This document shows, one piece after another, positions 44,790-55,253 of a DNA stretch of 64,000 bases (the stretch's first letter is position 1; every line of letters starts with the position of its first letter). Both the position numbers and the translations under genes were made by a program. Origin of the DNA: Chitinophagaceae bacterium (GTDB lineage Bacteria > Bacteroidota > Bacteroidia > Chitinophagales > Chitinophagaceae); contig JADJDJ010000002.1 of the NCBI GenBank assembly GCA_016702745.1, positions 248,001-312,000 of the forward strand. The letters are read 5' to 3'. Under the pieces are notes generated by a model that searched no databases, had not been told where the DNA came from, and saw only the letters and a program-made list of their open reading frames with translations.

Positions 44790-46280
44790 ATGCTTGCCAT
44801 CCAAAAAAAACTCAGCAAGAGTTTCTATGCATTACTCAGTTTGCCAGCCACTGCTGTAGGGTTTTGCTTGTCCACTCAGGTCGCCACCCTTAGCTGGATA
44901 CTGGGAACAAAATACAACCTGCATATAGAAGATGTAACCCTGGTATGGCTGGCGGGTCCGCTCTCCGGTATCATTGCACAACCGATTGTGGGCATGATGA
45001 GCGACCGGAGCTGGTTCATGGGAGGAAGGAGAAAACCTTATATCGTCATTGGTGGAATACTGGGCGCTTCCATGCTGCTGGCCCTGCCCCGGCTTGATTT
45101 CATCAGTAACTCTACAGGTCTTTCCATATTTGTAGTGGCCATTATTGTTTCATTAATGCTGGACATGAGTATCAATGTTACTTTTAATCCCGCCAGAGCC
45201 ATCATCGCAGATGTAACGCCAGCTGGAACTGCCCGTACCCGCGGATTTTCCTGGATGCAGGTAGTAAGCGGCACATTGGGGATCGCAGCTTATTTTATTT
45301 CCGTCGCCTTCGGTAATATCGCGTTGATATATGTGGCCGCCCTGGTCGTCTTACTCTTTTCTATCGTTCCTGTCTTTTTTATCGCAGAACCAAGAATCTT
45401 GCAAACAGCACCCACAGCAGCAGTGACAGATAAGAAAACCAATTCCTCATTCCTTGAAGGGCTGGCGGTACTGTATCCGCTTTACGGATTCATTGTATTC
45501 GGCCTCTTTGTAGTGATCAATAAGATGATACTGGATGGCCGCTGGGATCAGTACCAGTTGAATGTAATGTATGGTTGTCTCATACTAACCGTGATGCTGG
45601 GTATTCATATTATCTGGAAAGGAAAACAAAAACCCTCGGCCAATAATGAGTTTCAGAAAATACTGCTGGCCCATGCATTTTCCTGGTTGGGAATTCAGAG
45701 CATGTTTGTAATGAGCTATTTCTATATCAAAGAAATGATCCTTCCGGGTCTGAATATACAGGATGCCTGGGCAAATGGGTTTTCAAATTTTTTTACCAGT
45801 ACCGGACAAACCGCAGAAAGCACAGCAGGAAATATCCTGTCGCTCGGGTTTTTATTACTGAATTTTGTGGGTGCCCTGCTGCCTGTATTGGTACTCGAAC
45901 CCCTCAGCCAGAAAAAAGGAAAAGTATTCATCTACCGGATCGCGATTGCCTGCATGACCGCAGGATATGCTTTACTCTATTTTGCAGGTACAACTGAATT
46001 GATGTTCTATACCGGTATGATCATTTGCGGGATTGGCTGGTCGGCAGTAATCTCTATTGTATTTGCCATCATGACGGAAAGGGTAAATGCCAATAAAATG
46101 GGTGTATCCATGGGCCTGTTTAATTTCAGTATTGTTTTGCCCGCCATGATGACGCCCGGGCTTTCAGAATTAGTCAGCAATGCGGGTGATTATTCCCTAT
46201 TGTTTTTACTGATTGCGATCAGTTTACTGGTATCGCTGGTTTGCTGGTTTTTTGTAAATGAAACACAACAAAAAAAATAA
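44790..46280 (+). CDS. MFS sugar transporter, SLC45-like
   Basis: A 496-residue protein with about twelve membrane helices. The helix 2-3 loop carries GMMSDRSWFMGGRRKPYIVI, the D-x4-x-GRRKP signature of the SLC45/GPH-like sugar carriers that import sucrose or maltose. A long central loop follows helix 6 (AEPRILQTAPTAAVTDKK). It is adjacent to two GH13 enzymes, so malto-oligosaccharides or a related alpha-glucoside are the likely cargo at the inner membrane. No SusC/SusD pair accompanies it, so outer-membrane entry must use another porin or receptor. Confidence 0.88.
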   Translation: MLAIQKKLSKSFYALLSLPATAVGFCLSTQVATLSWILGTKYNLHIEDVTLVWLAGPLSGIIAQPIVGMMSDRSWFMGGRRKPYIVIGGILGASMLLALPRLDFISNSTGLSIFVVAIIVSLMLDMSINVTFNPARAIIADVTPAGTARTRGFSWMQVVSGTLGIAAYFISVAFGNIALIYVAALVVLLFSIVPVFFIAEPRILQTAPTAAVTDKKTNSSFLEGLAVLYPLYGFIVFGLFVVINKMILDGRWDQYQLNVMYGCLILTVMLGIHIIWKGKQKPSANNEFQKILLAHAFSWLGIQSMFVMSYFYIKEMILPGLNIQDAWANGFSNFFTSTGQTAESTAGNILSLGFLLLNFVGALLPVLVLEPLSQKKGKVFIYRIAIACMTAGYALLYFAGTTELMFYTGMIICGIGWSAVISIVFAIMTERVNANKMGVSMGLFNFSIVLPAMMTPGLSELVSNAGDYSLLFLLIAISLLVSLVCWFFVNETQQKK

Positions 46281-46292
46281 AAAAGTCGCACT

Positions 46293-47225
46293 ATGTTTCG
46301 TTCTATTATACTTATTATTACCGGCGTGATTTCCGGCCATTTTGCCCTGGCACAATTACCGGCAGTTTCATCAGGAACAATCACGCGGATTGAGCATTTC
46401 AACTCAAAATTTATAACAGCCAGAAATATAGATATCTGGTTACCGGAAGGGTATAGCAATCAAAAGCCGCTTGCAGTGCTGTATATGCATGACGGACAAA
46501 TGCTTTTTGACAGTACCCATACCTGGAACCACAAAGCCTGGGATGTAGATGATGCCATTTCACAACTGAAGAATGAAGGGAAAATAAAAGATGTAATGGT
46601 GGTAGGTATTTGGAATGATCCTACGACAAGACATGCGGATTATTTTCCACAAAAGCCATTTGAAACTTTAACTCAGATAGAAAAAGACACATTAACTGCA
46701 AGATTGCAAATGGCGGGCCGATCAAAGGAAGGCTTCCAGCCAGTTTCAGATAAATACTTGAAATTCCTGGTAACCGAACTAAAGCCATTCATTGATTCAA
46801 ATTACAACACAGCCAAAACACCCGAGCATACATTTATTGCAGGCAGCAGTATGGGAGGGCTGATCTCACTCTATGCCATCTGCGAATACCCCAATGTGTT
46901 TGGCGGAGCCGCCTGTCTGAGCACACATTGGCCCGGTGAATGGTCACCGGTCAACAACCCGGTTCCAGATGCATTTTTAAATTATCTGAAAAAACATTTA
47001 CCCGTTAGCGGTCTGAATAAAATATACTTTGATTGCGGAGACCAGAATTTGGACGCCCTGTACCCTGTTATTCAAAAAAAAGCTGATAAAATCATGGAGG
47101 CAGGGGGCTATACAAAAAGAAACTGGATAACCAGGTATTTTCCGGGTGAAGGCCATAGTGAAGATGCCTGGAGAAAAAGACTACAGATCCCTTTCGCTTT
47201 TTTATTAAAAAAAACCACCAGGTAA
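46293..47225 (+). CDS. Exported alpha/beta-hydrolase, esterase D/CE1-like
   Basis: A 310-residue protein with a signal peptide (MFRSIILIITGVISGHFALAQ). The alpha/beta hydrolase core shows VLYMHDGQMLFDSTHTWN (oxyanion region), the nucleophile elbow GSSMGGLISLYA, and the His of EGHSEDAWRKR near the C-terminus. The family includes feruloyl and acetylxylan esterases and siderophore esterases. In this operon it may remove acyl groups from the glycoside before GH13 cleavage. It is spaced 12 nt from the transporter and the stop abuts the next gene. Confidence 0.88.
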   Translation: MFRSIILIITGVISGHFALAQLPAVSSGTITRIEHFNSKFITARNIDIWLPEGYSNQKPLAVLYMHDGQMLFDSTHTWNHKAWDVDDAISQLKNEGKIKDVMVVGIWNDPTTRHADYFPQKPFETLTQIEKDTLTARLQMAGRSKEGFQPVSDKYLKFLVTELKPFIDSNYNTAKTPEHTFIAGSSMGGLISLYAICEYPNVFGGAACLSTHWPGEWSPVNNPVPDAFLNYLKKHLPVSGLNKIYFDCGDQNLDALYPVIQKKADKIMEAGGYTKRNWITRYFPGEGHSEDAWRKRLQIPFAFLLKKTTR

Positions 47226-47228
47226 TTG

Positions 47229-48916
47229 ATGCTGGCAAATAGCTTAAATAAGATACAACCCAAGTGGTGGAAAGAAGTGGTAGTCTACCAGATTTATCCC
47301 CGAAGCTTTAAAGACAGCAATGGAGACGGTATTGGTGATCTGAAAGGCATTATCAGTAAACTGGATTATATCAAAAGCCTGGGAATAGATGTGGTTTGGC
47401 TGAATCCCGTATACGAATCACCGAATGAGGATATGGGTTATGATATATCGGATTACCGCGATATCATGAAACAGTTTGGTACCATGGAAGATTTTGACCA
47501 CTTGCTGCATGGTTTACATGAACGCGGCATCAAACTGATCATGGACCTGGTGGTGAACCATACCAGCGATGAACATCCCTGGTTCCGGGAAAGCAAAAAA
47601 TCAAGAGATAATCCTTATCGAAACTATTATCACTGGTGGGATGCAGAAAAGGGTCTCCCGCCTTATCGCTGGAGTATTTTTGACACGGAGAACAATGCCT
47701 GGAAATATGATCCGGGGACCAACAGTTATTACTTCCATATTTTCAGTGAAAAACAACCCGACCTCAACTGGGAAAACCCTGCCGTCAGAAAAGAAGTGTA
47801 CGACATGATGCGGTTCTGGATGGATAAGGGCGTAGATGGATTCCGTCTCGATGTGATCACCTGTATTTCAAAAGATACCGGCTTTCCCGAATTGCATGCT
47901 GATATGCCCGCCTCAGAATGGTTTCCCTATTATGCAAAAGGCCCAAACCTGCATACCTATTTACAGGAAATGAACCGGGAAGTGTTTTCAAAATATGATT
48001 GCATGAATGTGGGCGAAGCTTCGGGTGTAAACATTAAAGATGCTTTGCTCTTTACCGATGAAGACCGGAATGAATTGCAGACCTTCTATCATTTTGATCA
48101 TACGGGCTTTGGCATCAGCAAAGAGAATTTTATGTATGTCGATGATCAAAACCGTGACCTGCCTTCCTGGAAGAAAATATTCGACCGTTGGGATAAGGTT
48201 TACCATGAAAAAGGCTGGGGCACCATTTACCTGGGCAATCATGATATGAGCCGCATGACCAGTCGTTTTGGAAGTGATAATGAAATATTCAGAGACTATT
48301 CAGCTAAAATGCTGCATACCTTCCTGCTCAGCATGCGGGGCACACCCTATATTTATAACGGTGATGAAATCGGAATGACCAACAGTAATCATCCTGATAT
48401 TGAATCCTACCAGGATGTATATACGATCAACTACTATCAACAGTTAAAGCAAAAAGGGCAGGATTATAAAGACTTTCTGAAATCACACGCCCGTCTCCGC
48501 CGGGATAATGCCCGTACACCCATGCAGTGGGATGATTCATCCTATGCCGGGTTCAGCTCTAACGCCCCTGGCTGGCAGTGAATGAAAATTACCGGCAAAT
48601 AAATGTTAGTGCGGAGGAGAAAAATCAAGACTCTGTATTGCATTACTTCAGAAAAATGATCCTGCTCCGAAAAGAACAGCTGACCCTTGTGTATGGCGCA
48701 TTTGAACTGGTGGATGAAGACAATCCGCAATTATTCGCTTATACCAGAACGGCCGACACCGAATCATTTCTGATCGTACTCAATTTTTCCGACAGCAATG
48801 CCAGATTGCATACCCACTACAATACGGCAAATTGCCCGATCCTGATCAGCAATTATGATACATCCCCTCACAATCATTTATACAGGCCTTATGAGGCAGT
48901 CATTTATAAATTATAA
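47229..48916 (+). CDS. GH13 oligo-1,6-glucosidase/alpha-glucosidase, frame broken near 48566
   Basis: The first 450 codons start MLANSLNKIQPKWWKEVVVY and carry the GH13 regions MDLVVNHTSD, the nucleophile Asp in GFRLDVITCI, the acid Glu in MNVGEASGVN and GNHDMSRM. The frame ends after SSNAPGWQ. The next frame continues LAVNENYRQINV, and adding one C to the C4 run at 48565-48568 gives SNAPWLAVNENY, the expected text for this family. The C-terminal beta domain ends YRPYEAVIYKL. Restored length about 562. It cleaves alpha-1,6 or alpha-1,4 glucosides. There is no signal peptide, so it acts in the cytoplasm, after import by the upstream transporter. Confidence 0.88.
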
Positions 48917-48921
48917 AAGCC

Positions 48922-50463
48922 ATGAGAAAGTATTCTATACTCCTGTCACTGCTGATCGTTCAGTGTTTGACCAGCATATCGCAAAACGCCAATCCCTATA
49001 ATACCGAAATCATCTACCATGTATGTCAGCGCAGTTTTTTTGACAGCAACGGTGATCTCCATGGTGATCTTCGTGGATTAAAAGAAAAACTTCCTTATCT
49101 CCAGGAGTTGGGTGTAACCTCGATTCTTTTGTTCCCGCTCCATGATGCCGATTGTTACCACAATTATTTTGCAAACGATTTTGAAAAAATTGATCCGGAA
49201 TTCGGCACGATTGAAGATTACCTCTCGCTTGTGAAAGAAATACACCGCAGAGGAATGAAAGTCTATATGGATATGGAAACGCAGTATGTTGCCGATAAAC
49301 ATATCTGGTGGAAGGAGGCCGTGGGAAACCCCGCTTCGAAGTACAGCGACTATCTGCTCTTTGAAGACAGTGCACATACCATTCCGGCTACCATTATTGC
49401 GGACCTGAGAGGCCTGAACAGCTATGATGGAAACTTTATTAAAATAACAACGGTCAATCTGAGAGAGAAAAAAGTACTGGATTACAATAAAAAACTCTTC
49501 GGCTTCTTCACCGATCCCAATGGGGATGGAAAATTTGATGACGGTGTGGATGGTTTCCGGCTGGACCATGCCATGGACAATCTGGATGGCAAGCCGGCAC
49601 TCCGCAACCTCTTCAGGGATTTCTGGAAACCCCTGCTCGACTATGTAAAGCAAATCAATCCCCGACTGCAAAATGTGGCCGAACAGGCAGACTGGAACGA
49701 TTATGGGTTTACTTATTTTGAACAGGCTGGGGTGGACAGGATGTTTGGCTTTGGATTGCGATCAGCCATTCTTTCCTTTGATAAGAAAGAGCTGATCCGG
49801 GCAGCCGATACCATATTGGTTAAATGTCCGGAAGGCAGGTCACAACTTATTTTTCTCGAAAACCATGACCTGGACCGTTTCGCCAGTCTGGAACCGGATA
49901 TCCGGAAACAAAAATCAGCAACAGTATTAATGATGTTAATCGGGGGTATACCATCTATTTACTATGGTCAGGAAATCGGCATGCTGGGTAAATCGGTAGC
50001 GCGCGGCAATACAGATGGGAATGATATCCCAAGAAGGGAAGCATTTGAATGGTATAAAAAGAATGAGGGCCCGGGTATGGCATTCTGGTATAAAAACACC
50101 GGTGAGTGGTGGGACAAAAGCAATGTTAAAGCAAATGATGGCATTTCATTCGAAGAACAAAAAGCGGAGAGCAGCTCTTTATTTATTTTTTATAAACAGC
50201 TGATCCGTTTAAAAAAATCCAATCCGGCATTGGCAGGGGGGAAATATGCAAATGCAGTCAATGACAATGACAAAGTATTCAGCTTCTACAGGACAGTAGG
50301 TAAACGAAAAGTGCTGGTGGTAGTTAATCTATCCGGAGATTCACAAAAAGCAATCTTTCAGGACAAGATGAAAAAAAGCAGCCCATTGTTCGGAAAAGGA
50401 ATCATTCAAAATCATACGATCCAATTGAATCCTTATGAGGTGATCGTAATGGAGTTAAAATAA
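48922..50463 (+). CDS. Exported GH13 alpha-amylase-like enzyme
   Basis: A 513-residue protein with signal peptide (MRKYSILLSLLIVQCLTSISQ). GH13 motifs: FFDSNGDLHGDLRGLKEKLP, the nucleophile Asp in DGFRLDHAMDN, acid Glu in NVAEQADWND, and LENHDLDRFAS. It ends with the short C-terminal beta domain (YEVIVMELK). A Leu-rich VYMDMETQYVADKH replaces the usual DxVxNH region I His, which may shift specificity. It should hydrolyse extracellular or periplasmic alpha-glucans. It is 5 nt after the GH13 glucosidase. Confidence 0.88.
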   Translation: MRKYSILLSLLIVQCLTSISQNANPYNTEIIYHVCQRSFFDSNGDLHGDLRGLKEKLPYLQELGVTSILLFPLHDADCYHNYFANDFEKIDPEFGTIEDYLSLVKEIHRRGMKVYMDMETQYVADKHIWWKEAVGNPASKYSDYLLFEDSAHTIPATIIADLRGLNSYDGNFIKITTVNLREKKVLDYNKKLFGFFTDPNGDGKFDDGVDGFRLDHAMDNLDGKPALRNLFRDFWKPLLDYVKQINPRLQNVAEQADWNDYGFTYFEQAGVDRMFGFGLRSAILSFDKKELIRAADTILVKCPEGRSQLIFLENHDLDRFASLEPDIRKQKSATVLMMLIGGIPSIYYGQEIGMLGKSVARGNTDGNDIPRREAFEWYKKNEGPGMAFWYKNTGEWWDKSNVKANDGISFEEQKAESSSLFIFYKQLIRLKKSNPALAGGKYANAVNDNDKVFSFYRTVGKRKVLVVVNLSGDSQKAIFQDKMKKSSPLFGKGIIQNHTIQLNPYEVIVMELK

Positions 50464-50468
50464 TCCAG

Positions 50469-52582
50469 ATGAGAATACTGCTTCTCCTTCTTGCTGTGAT
50501 GGGCATCTGCTGCAAACGGGCGGAAAAAAAGGATTACACGGTATATGTGAATCCTTTCATCGGTACAGAAGGAACCGGGCATACATTTCCGGGGCCCTGT
50601 ATGCCTTTCGGAATGATTCAGCCTGGTCCGGATAATACCGACAAGGGTTGGGATTATACCAGCGGATACCAATACAAAGACAGCATTATTCTTGGATTCT
50701 CACAAACAAGGGCCAATGGCACGGGGATTAATGAGCTGGGTGATGTGCTGCTACAACCCTTTACGGATAACCGAAAAGCAGGATTCAGTGAAGGTGTTCT
50801 AAAAAATACCGAACAGGCTATTCCAGGTTATTACACAATAACGATGAAAAACCAGGTCAGGGTTGAGCTGACCTGCACGGAACGGGTAGCCCTGCATCGT
50901 TACCATTATCCGGCTTCAACTGCCAAACTGCTGGTTGACCTGCAGCATGGGCTGCGTTTCCTAACTGATTCATTGGTGCTGGAAAGTGATGTGCGGGTGG
51001 AAAACAAAAATACGATCAGCGGTTATTGTCGTACCCGGAACTGGGTGGAGCGAAAATATTTTTCACGATTCAGTTTGATCAACCCTTTGATTCCGCTGAA
51101 GAACTACCCAAAGAGGCAAAACAGGCAGCCCCGCGTTATATATTGAGTTTTGATTTAAACAAGAAAACACTTCAGACAAAAGTCGCTTTATCAACCGTTG
51201 CTGTGGAGGGAGCCAAAAAGAATCTGCTGAAAGAATTACCCGGTTGGGATTTTGATTCCGTAGCTGCGAATGCCCGGAAGACCTGGAACAATTACCTGAG
51301 CCGGATTGAAATAGAGGCAGATCAAAAACAAAAAGAAATCTTTTACAGTTGTCTTTACCGGTTGTTTATACAACCCAGTAATATTGCGGATGTGGATGGA
51401 AGATACAGGGGCGCTGATGATTCAGTAAGAGCCGCCAAAAACGGTGAATACTATTCCACGCTTTCCTTATGGGATACCTACCGTGCTGCACACCCAATCT
51501 ACACTATCATCGCACCGGAAAAAGTGGATGCCTTTATCAATAGCATGATAGCACACAGCAAGGCCGCCGGATTTTTACCAATCTGGAGCATCTGGGGAAA
51601 AGATAATTATTGTATGATCGGGAACCATGCCATCCCCGTTATTTCAGATGCTTTCGGAAAAGGGTTCAGTGGTTTTGATCATGAAGCAGCGCTACAGGAA
51701 ATGATCAGATCAACACAAGAAAATCACCTGAACAGCAACTGGAGACTGCTTAATCAGTATGGCTATTATCCTTTTGACAGTCTGGATAATGAGTCGGTAT
51801 CAAGAACACTCGAACACGGAATGGATGATTATTCTATTGCCCTGATGGCGGATAAAATGGGAAAAAAGGAAATCGCTGACACCTATTATAAAAGGGCCAA
51901 CTACTATAAAAATCTTTACGACAGCTCCACCCAACAAATGCGTGGCAAAGACAGCAGGGGGAGATGGCGTTCACCCTTTGATCCTTTAACAGCCACTTCC
52001 CCTATGAACAACCCGGGTGATTATACGGAAGCAAATGCCTGGCAGTATTTCTGGACACCTGCTCAGTATGATGTAACAGGAATGATCAAACTTCTGGGTG
52101 GTAGTAAAAATTTTACTGCACAATTAGACCGCTTTTTCAGTATCAAATCAGCAAATGCCAATAAGCATCTTGGTCAGGAGGCGCTGATCGGACAATACGC
52201 ACATGGCAATGAGCCCAGTCATCATGTTGCCTATCTTTATTCCTATTCTGACCGCCCGGAACGTACCGGTGAATTGGTTACGCAAATCTGCCGGCAATTT
52301 TATAACAATACCACTACGGGCATTATTGGTAATGATGATTGCGGACAGATGAGTGCCTGGTATATCTTTTCAACACTGGGGTTCTATCCCTTAAATCCTG
52401 TAAGTGGAGAATATGTGATGGGTCAGCCCCAAATAAAATTGGCCCTTGTTCATCTGGAAAATGGAAGACTGTTGAAAATTACAAACACCAGTGATAAGTC
52501 AGTAATCCTGAACGATCATTCAATCACCGGCAAAACAATACAACACAAGGATATCATTAAAGGAGGAACCCTGAAATTCTGA
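50469..52582 (+). CDS. GH92 alpha-mannosidase-family lipoprotein, frame broken near 51061
   Basis: Starts MRILLLLLAVMGICCKRAEK (lipobox GICC). The first frame covers the N-terminal GH92 domain (VNPFIGTEGTGHTFPGPCMP, LGFSQTRANGTGI) and ends after VERKYFSRFSL. Adding one T to the T5 run at 51059-51063 gives WVERKYFFTIQFDQPF, which continues into the catalytic alpha/alpha barrel. There LPIWSIWGKDNYCMIGNHA, YAHGNEPSHHVAYLYSY and IGNDDCGQMSAWYIF are signature GH92 motifs. Restored length about 704 residues. These are Ca2+-dependent exo-alpha-mannosidases. It is the last gene of the operon, 5 nt after the GH13 gene. The combination with GH13 suggests a mixed glycan target. Confidence 0.88.
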
Positions 52583-52604
52583 ACAGGTATTAGCTGTTAT
52601 TATT

Positions 52605-53471
52605 TTAGTTCCCATAATACTCCCACAACAGGTTCGACAATTTTCTCGCCATCACCCAGGCCTCATTATCCGCCGTCCAGCGCTGGTCCTGGTTGTTTTT
52701 GGTAAAGATGCAGAAGACATAAGGATTCTTCGGCGCGTTGACGATCATGGCTTCGCTGCGGGAGGCATTCACGCAGCCGTTTTTACTAAAGACTTCAATC
52801 GTAGGCGGGATCACGGAAATGGCTTCGTTCTCGTCCCAGAAATTGCGACCCAGGCAACGGAGCATTCTTTCACTGGCAGCAGGGGAAAAGACTTCATTGC
52901 GGTACATTTTTTCAAACAAGGTCCCCATTTCAAAGGGTGTTGTTTGCGCCCACTGGTAAATAGCCCGATAGGATTCTCTTCCGGGGGTACGGGAATTAAC
53001 CCTGGTTTCTTTCAAACCCAGGGCATCCATGATTTCATTGATTCTGGCTCCTCCACCTGCTAAACTCTGTAACCATAAACTTGCAGTGTTATCACTGGTG
53101 GTCAGCATGAGCATGATGAGTTTTTTCAAAGCAATTTTTTCATTGTTCTTGAATGAACCCAGGATATCGGAGCCGGAATAATAGAGTGAGTCTTTATAAG
53201 TGAGGGTGGAGTCATAGCTCAATTCTTTTTTCTCCATCTTATCAATCACACCTACAAGGATCGGTACTTTCACAATGCTTGCTGTAGGGAAAATAGTATC
53301 AGCATTGATGGCAACGATTTTACCGGTCCGCAGATTTTTGACATAGATGCCAATCTGACCATGATAATCTCCGATGGCTTCTTTGAGTTTTGTCTCCAGC
53401 CTTCGGTCAATGCGCTGGGCCATTACTGCCATTGGCAAAAAGCAAAACAGGAGGAGGATGTATTTTTTCAT
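52605..53471 (-). CDS. Class A beta-lactamase-like serine hydrolase
   Basis: From ATG at 53469-53471 (MKKYILLLFCFLPMAVMAQ, signal peptide) the protein is 288 residues. It has the Ser-x-x-Lys motif in FPTASIVKVPIL, SDN in MLTTSDNTASLWL, the omega-loop-like RTPGRESYRAIYQ and, in place of KTG, SKNGCVN. The upstream ATG at 53525 gives an extra non-signal stretch. KNG in place of KTG makes true beta-lactam hydrolysis uncertain; a periplasmic peptidase or lactamase are both possible. It is convergent with the GH92 gene. Confidence 0.88.
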   Translation of the reverse strand: MKKYILLLFCFLPMAVMAQRIDRRLETKLKEAIGDYHGQIGIYVKNLRTGKIVAINADTIFPTASIVKVPILVGVIDKMEKKELSYDSTLTYKDSLYYSGSDILGSFKNNEKIALKKLIMLMLTTSDNTASLWLQSLAGGGARINEIMDALGLKETRVNSRTPGRESYRAIYQWAQTTPFEMGTLFEKMYRNEVFSPAASERMLRCLGRNFWDENEAISVIPPTIEVFSKNGCVNASRSEAMIVNAPKNPYVFCIFTKNNQDQRWTADNEAWVMARKLSNLLWEYYGN

Positions 53472-53540
53472 GGCTGGATGTTTGTATAAAGATAGCGGGT
53501 AGGCTACTGAAAGATACCGGTCCATAGGACTCCATTGGAG

Positions 53541-53558
53541 GTCAAGCCCGGCATGACG
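53541..53558 (+). repeat. GTCAAGCCCGGCATGACG repeat, copy 1
   Basis: Matches ATCAAGTCCGGTATGACG at 54988-55005 in 15 of 18 positions and in the same orientation. The two copies flank the M20 amidohydrolase gene. Similar words are scattered in the intergenic regions of many genomes. Confidence 0.6.
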
Positions 53559-53596
53559 GCAGTGGTGGCCCCGGCAACCGCAGCCCGAATTAGAGA

Positions 53597-54898
53597 TTAT
53601 TTCATATTCATATAATCAATTACCAGACTGCAAAAAGCACGGACCCCAGTATTCATACCACTATCATCCACATAAAAATCGGCGGTATGATGCGGGGGTG
53701 CTGTTTTGGGGTCCTTTCCTTTGGGCATACCACCGAGATAAAAAAAGAAAGAAGGTGCCTTGGTGCCGTAGTAAGAAAAATCCTCGGCACCCGTTACCCA
53801 TTCTCTTTCTTTGATCTTGCCAATGCCTGTAGCTGCTTCCAGAGAAGGCAGCATTTTCTTTACTAATTCGGGGGTATTATAAGTGACGAGGGTCTTGGTA
53901 TCAAAACTCACTTCAGCCACGGCACCGGAAGCTTCTGCAATTTTTTCAGCCGTCCATTTGATCCGCTGATGCACTTCCGTCTGCATCTTACTGTCGAGGG
54001 TTCGGATGGTTCCATCCATGACACATTCTTCAGGAATGATATTGTTTCTGACACCAGCATGGATCTTTCCCACCGTGATCACCACTGGCGCTTTCGTGAG
54101 TTCCATTTGCCGGCTAACAACTGATTGCAATCCTTCGATGATCTGTGCCGAAACCTGTATGGGATCGATTCCCTTCCAGGGTTGGGAACCATGACTACCC
54201 TTTCCCTTGACCACAATATGAAACCAATCGGAAGAAGCCATAAAGGCACCGGGCTTGTATTCAATGGTACCGGCTTCGATATCTGATTCGATATGCAATC
54301 CAAATACTGCATCTACTTTGGGGTTGTCCATTACTCCTTCTTTTACCATCAGGGCCGCACCGCCTTCTTCGCCTTCGGGTGGTCCTTCTTCTGCCGGCTG
54401 AAAAATAAATTTCACCGTGCCCTTTAATTCATTTTTCATACCGGATAAAACTTCGGCCACTGCCATCAACATTGCTGTATGTGTATCGTGTCCACAGGCA
54501 TGCATCACACCCACTTCCTGTCCGTTATAAGTTGTCTTTTGTTTGGAGGCCCAGGGGAGATTCACTCTTTCAATAACCGGTAAGGCATCAATATCAGCCC
54601 GAAGGGCGATACAGGGACCGGGCTTAGTGCCTCTTAAAATTCCCACCACACCTGTTTTGGCCACATTCTCTTTTGTTTCAATACCCAGTTTTTTCAGGTG
54701 TTCGGCAATGATTTTTGAGGTCCTGAATTCCCGGTTTCCCAGCTCCGGGTTCTGGTGAAAATCATGTCGCCATACAATGCATTTGGCTGTTGTTTTATCT
54801 GCTGCAGCAAATGCTTTTGCTTTTAGTTTTTCTGATTCGCTCTGGGCCGATAGCATCGTAACGCTGAACAATGCAATACTTAGAAAGCAAAATTTCAT
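53597..54898 (-). CDS. M20-family amidohydrolase/carboxypeptidase
   Basis: About 433 residues from ATG at 54896-54898 (MKFCFLSIALFSVTMLSAQ, signal peptide); an ATG directly upstream (54899-54901) and one 22 codons upstream are alternatives. Metal-site residues: GVMHACGHDTHTAML (Cys-Gly-His-Asp, the M20D form), IFQPAEEGPPEGEEGG (general-base Glu pair) and the dimerisation-domain glycine motif GKGSHGSQPWKGIDP. A late His sits in PPHHTADFYVDD. It hydrolyses N-acyl amino acids or dipeptides in the periplasm. It is flanked on both sides by short CCGG-type repeats. Confidence 0.92.
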   Translation of the reverse strand: MKFCFLSIALFSVTMLSAQSESEKLKAKAFAAADKTTAKCIVWRHDFHQNPELGNREFRTSKIIAEHLKKLGIETKENVAKTGVVGILRGTKPGPCIALRADIDALPVIERVNLPWASKQKTTYNGQEVGVMHACGHDTHTAMLMAVAEVLSGMKNELKGTVKFIFQPAEEGPPEGEEGGAALMVKEGVMDNPKVDAVFGLHIESDIEAGTIEYKPGAFMASSDWFHIVVKGKGSHGSQPWKGIDPIQVSAQIIEGLQSVVSRQMELTKAPVVITVGKIHAGVRNNIIPEECVMDGTIRTLDSKMQTEVHQRIKWTAEKIAEASGAVAEVSFDTKTLVTYNTPELVKKMLPSLEAATGIGKIKEREWVTGAEDFSYYGTKAPSFFFYLGGMPKGKDPKTAPPHHTADFYVDDSGMNTGVRAFCSLVIDYMNMK

Positions 54899-55253
54899 CA
54901 TGGGAGAATTTTGTATGAATTTAAGGCAAATGAGAGTTAGCGGATTGCTTTTTTGGAATATCAATCTTGTCTTATTAAAGATACCGGATCAAGTCCGGTA
55001 TGACGTGCTGCCCGCCGGTTGCAAGCTTAGAATATTCGGAGATTCGCTACGGGTCTCAAGAACTTCACCCCCAACATTTACTGTTGGGGGTCTTTCGGAG
55101 GTAGACGTTTTAGTGACTGCTACAAAAGATGCCGGGTCCCAATGGGTAAAAAGGCGCGGGATGACGTACAACAAGACCTGAATGACCGGGGTAAGAGCCC
55201 ACTACCGCGAATTTGATTATATTTCGCTTCCAAAACCAAGTCTTTCCAACAAC
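54899..55253. other. 355-bp intergenic region with repeat, palindrome and hairpin
   Basis: TACCGGA-TCAAG-TCCGGTA is a palindrome at 54982-55000 and overlaps the ATCAAGTCCGGTATGACG repeat (54988-55005). ACCCCCAACA (55067-55076), loop TTTAC, TGTTGGGGGT (55082-55091) forms a perfect 10-bp hairpin with only TCTTT behind it. No gene was recognised. Confidence 0.7.

Noticed and set aside
49078..49671. Antisense open frame of 197 codons across the exported GH13 gene
   Set aside because: It overlaps fully a well-conserved GH13 enzyme on the other strand.
55067..55091. Rho-independent terminator between the M20 gene and chrA
   Set aside because: The hairpin is perfect, but the following T-run is too short (TCTTT) and no gene ends directly upstream on that strand; kept only as a hairpin.
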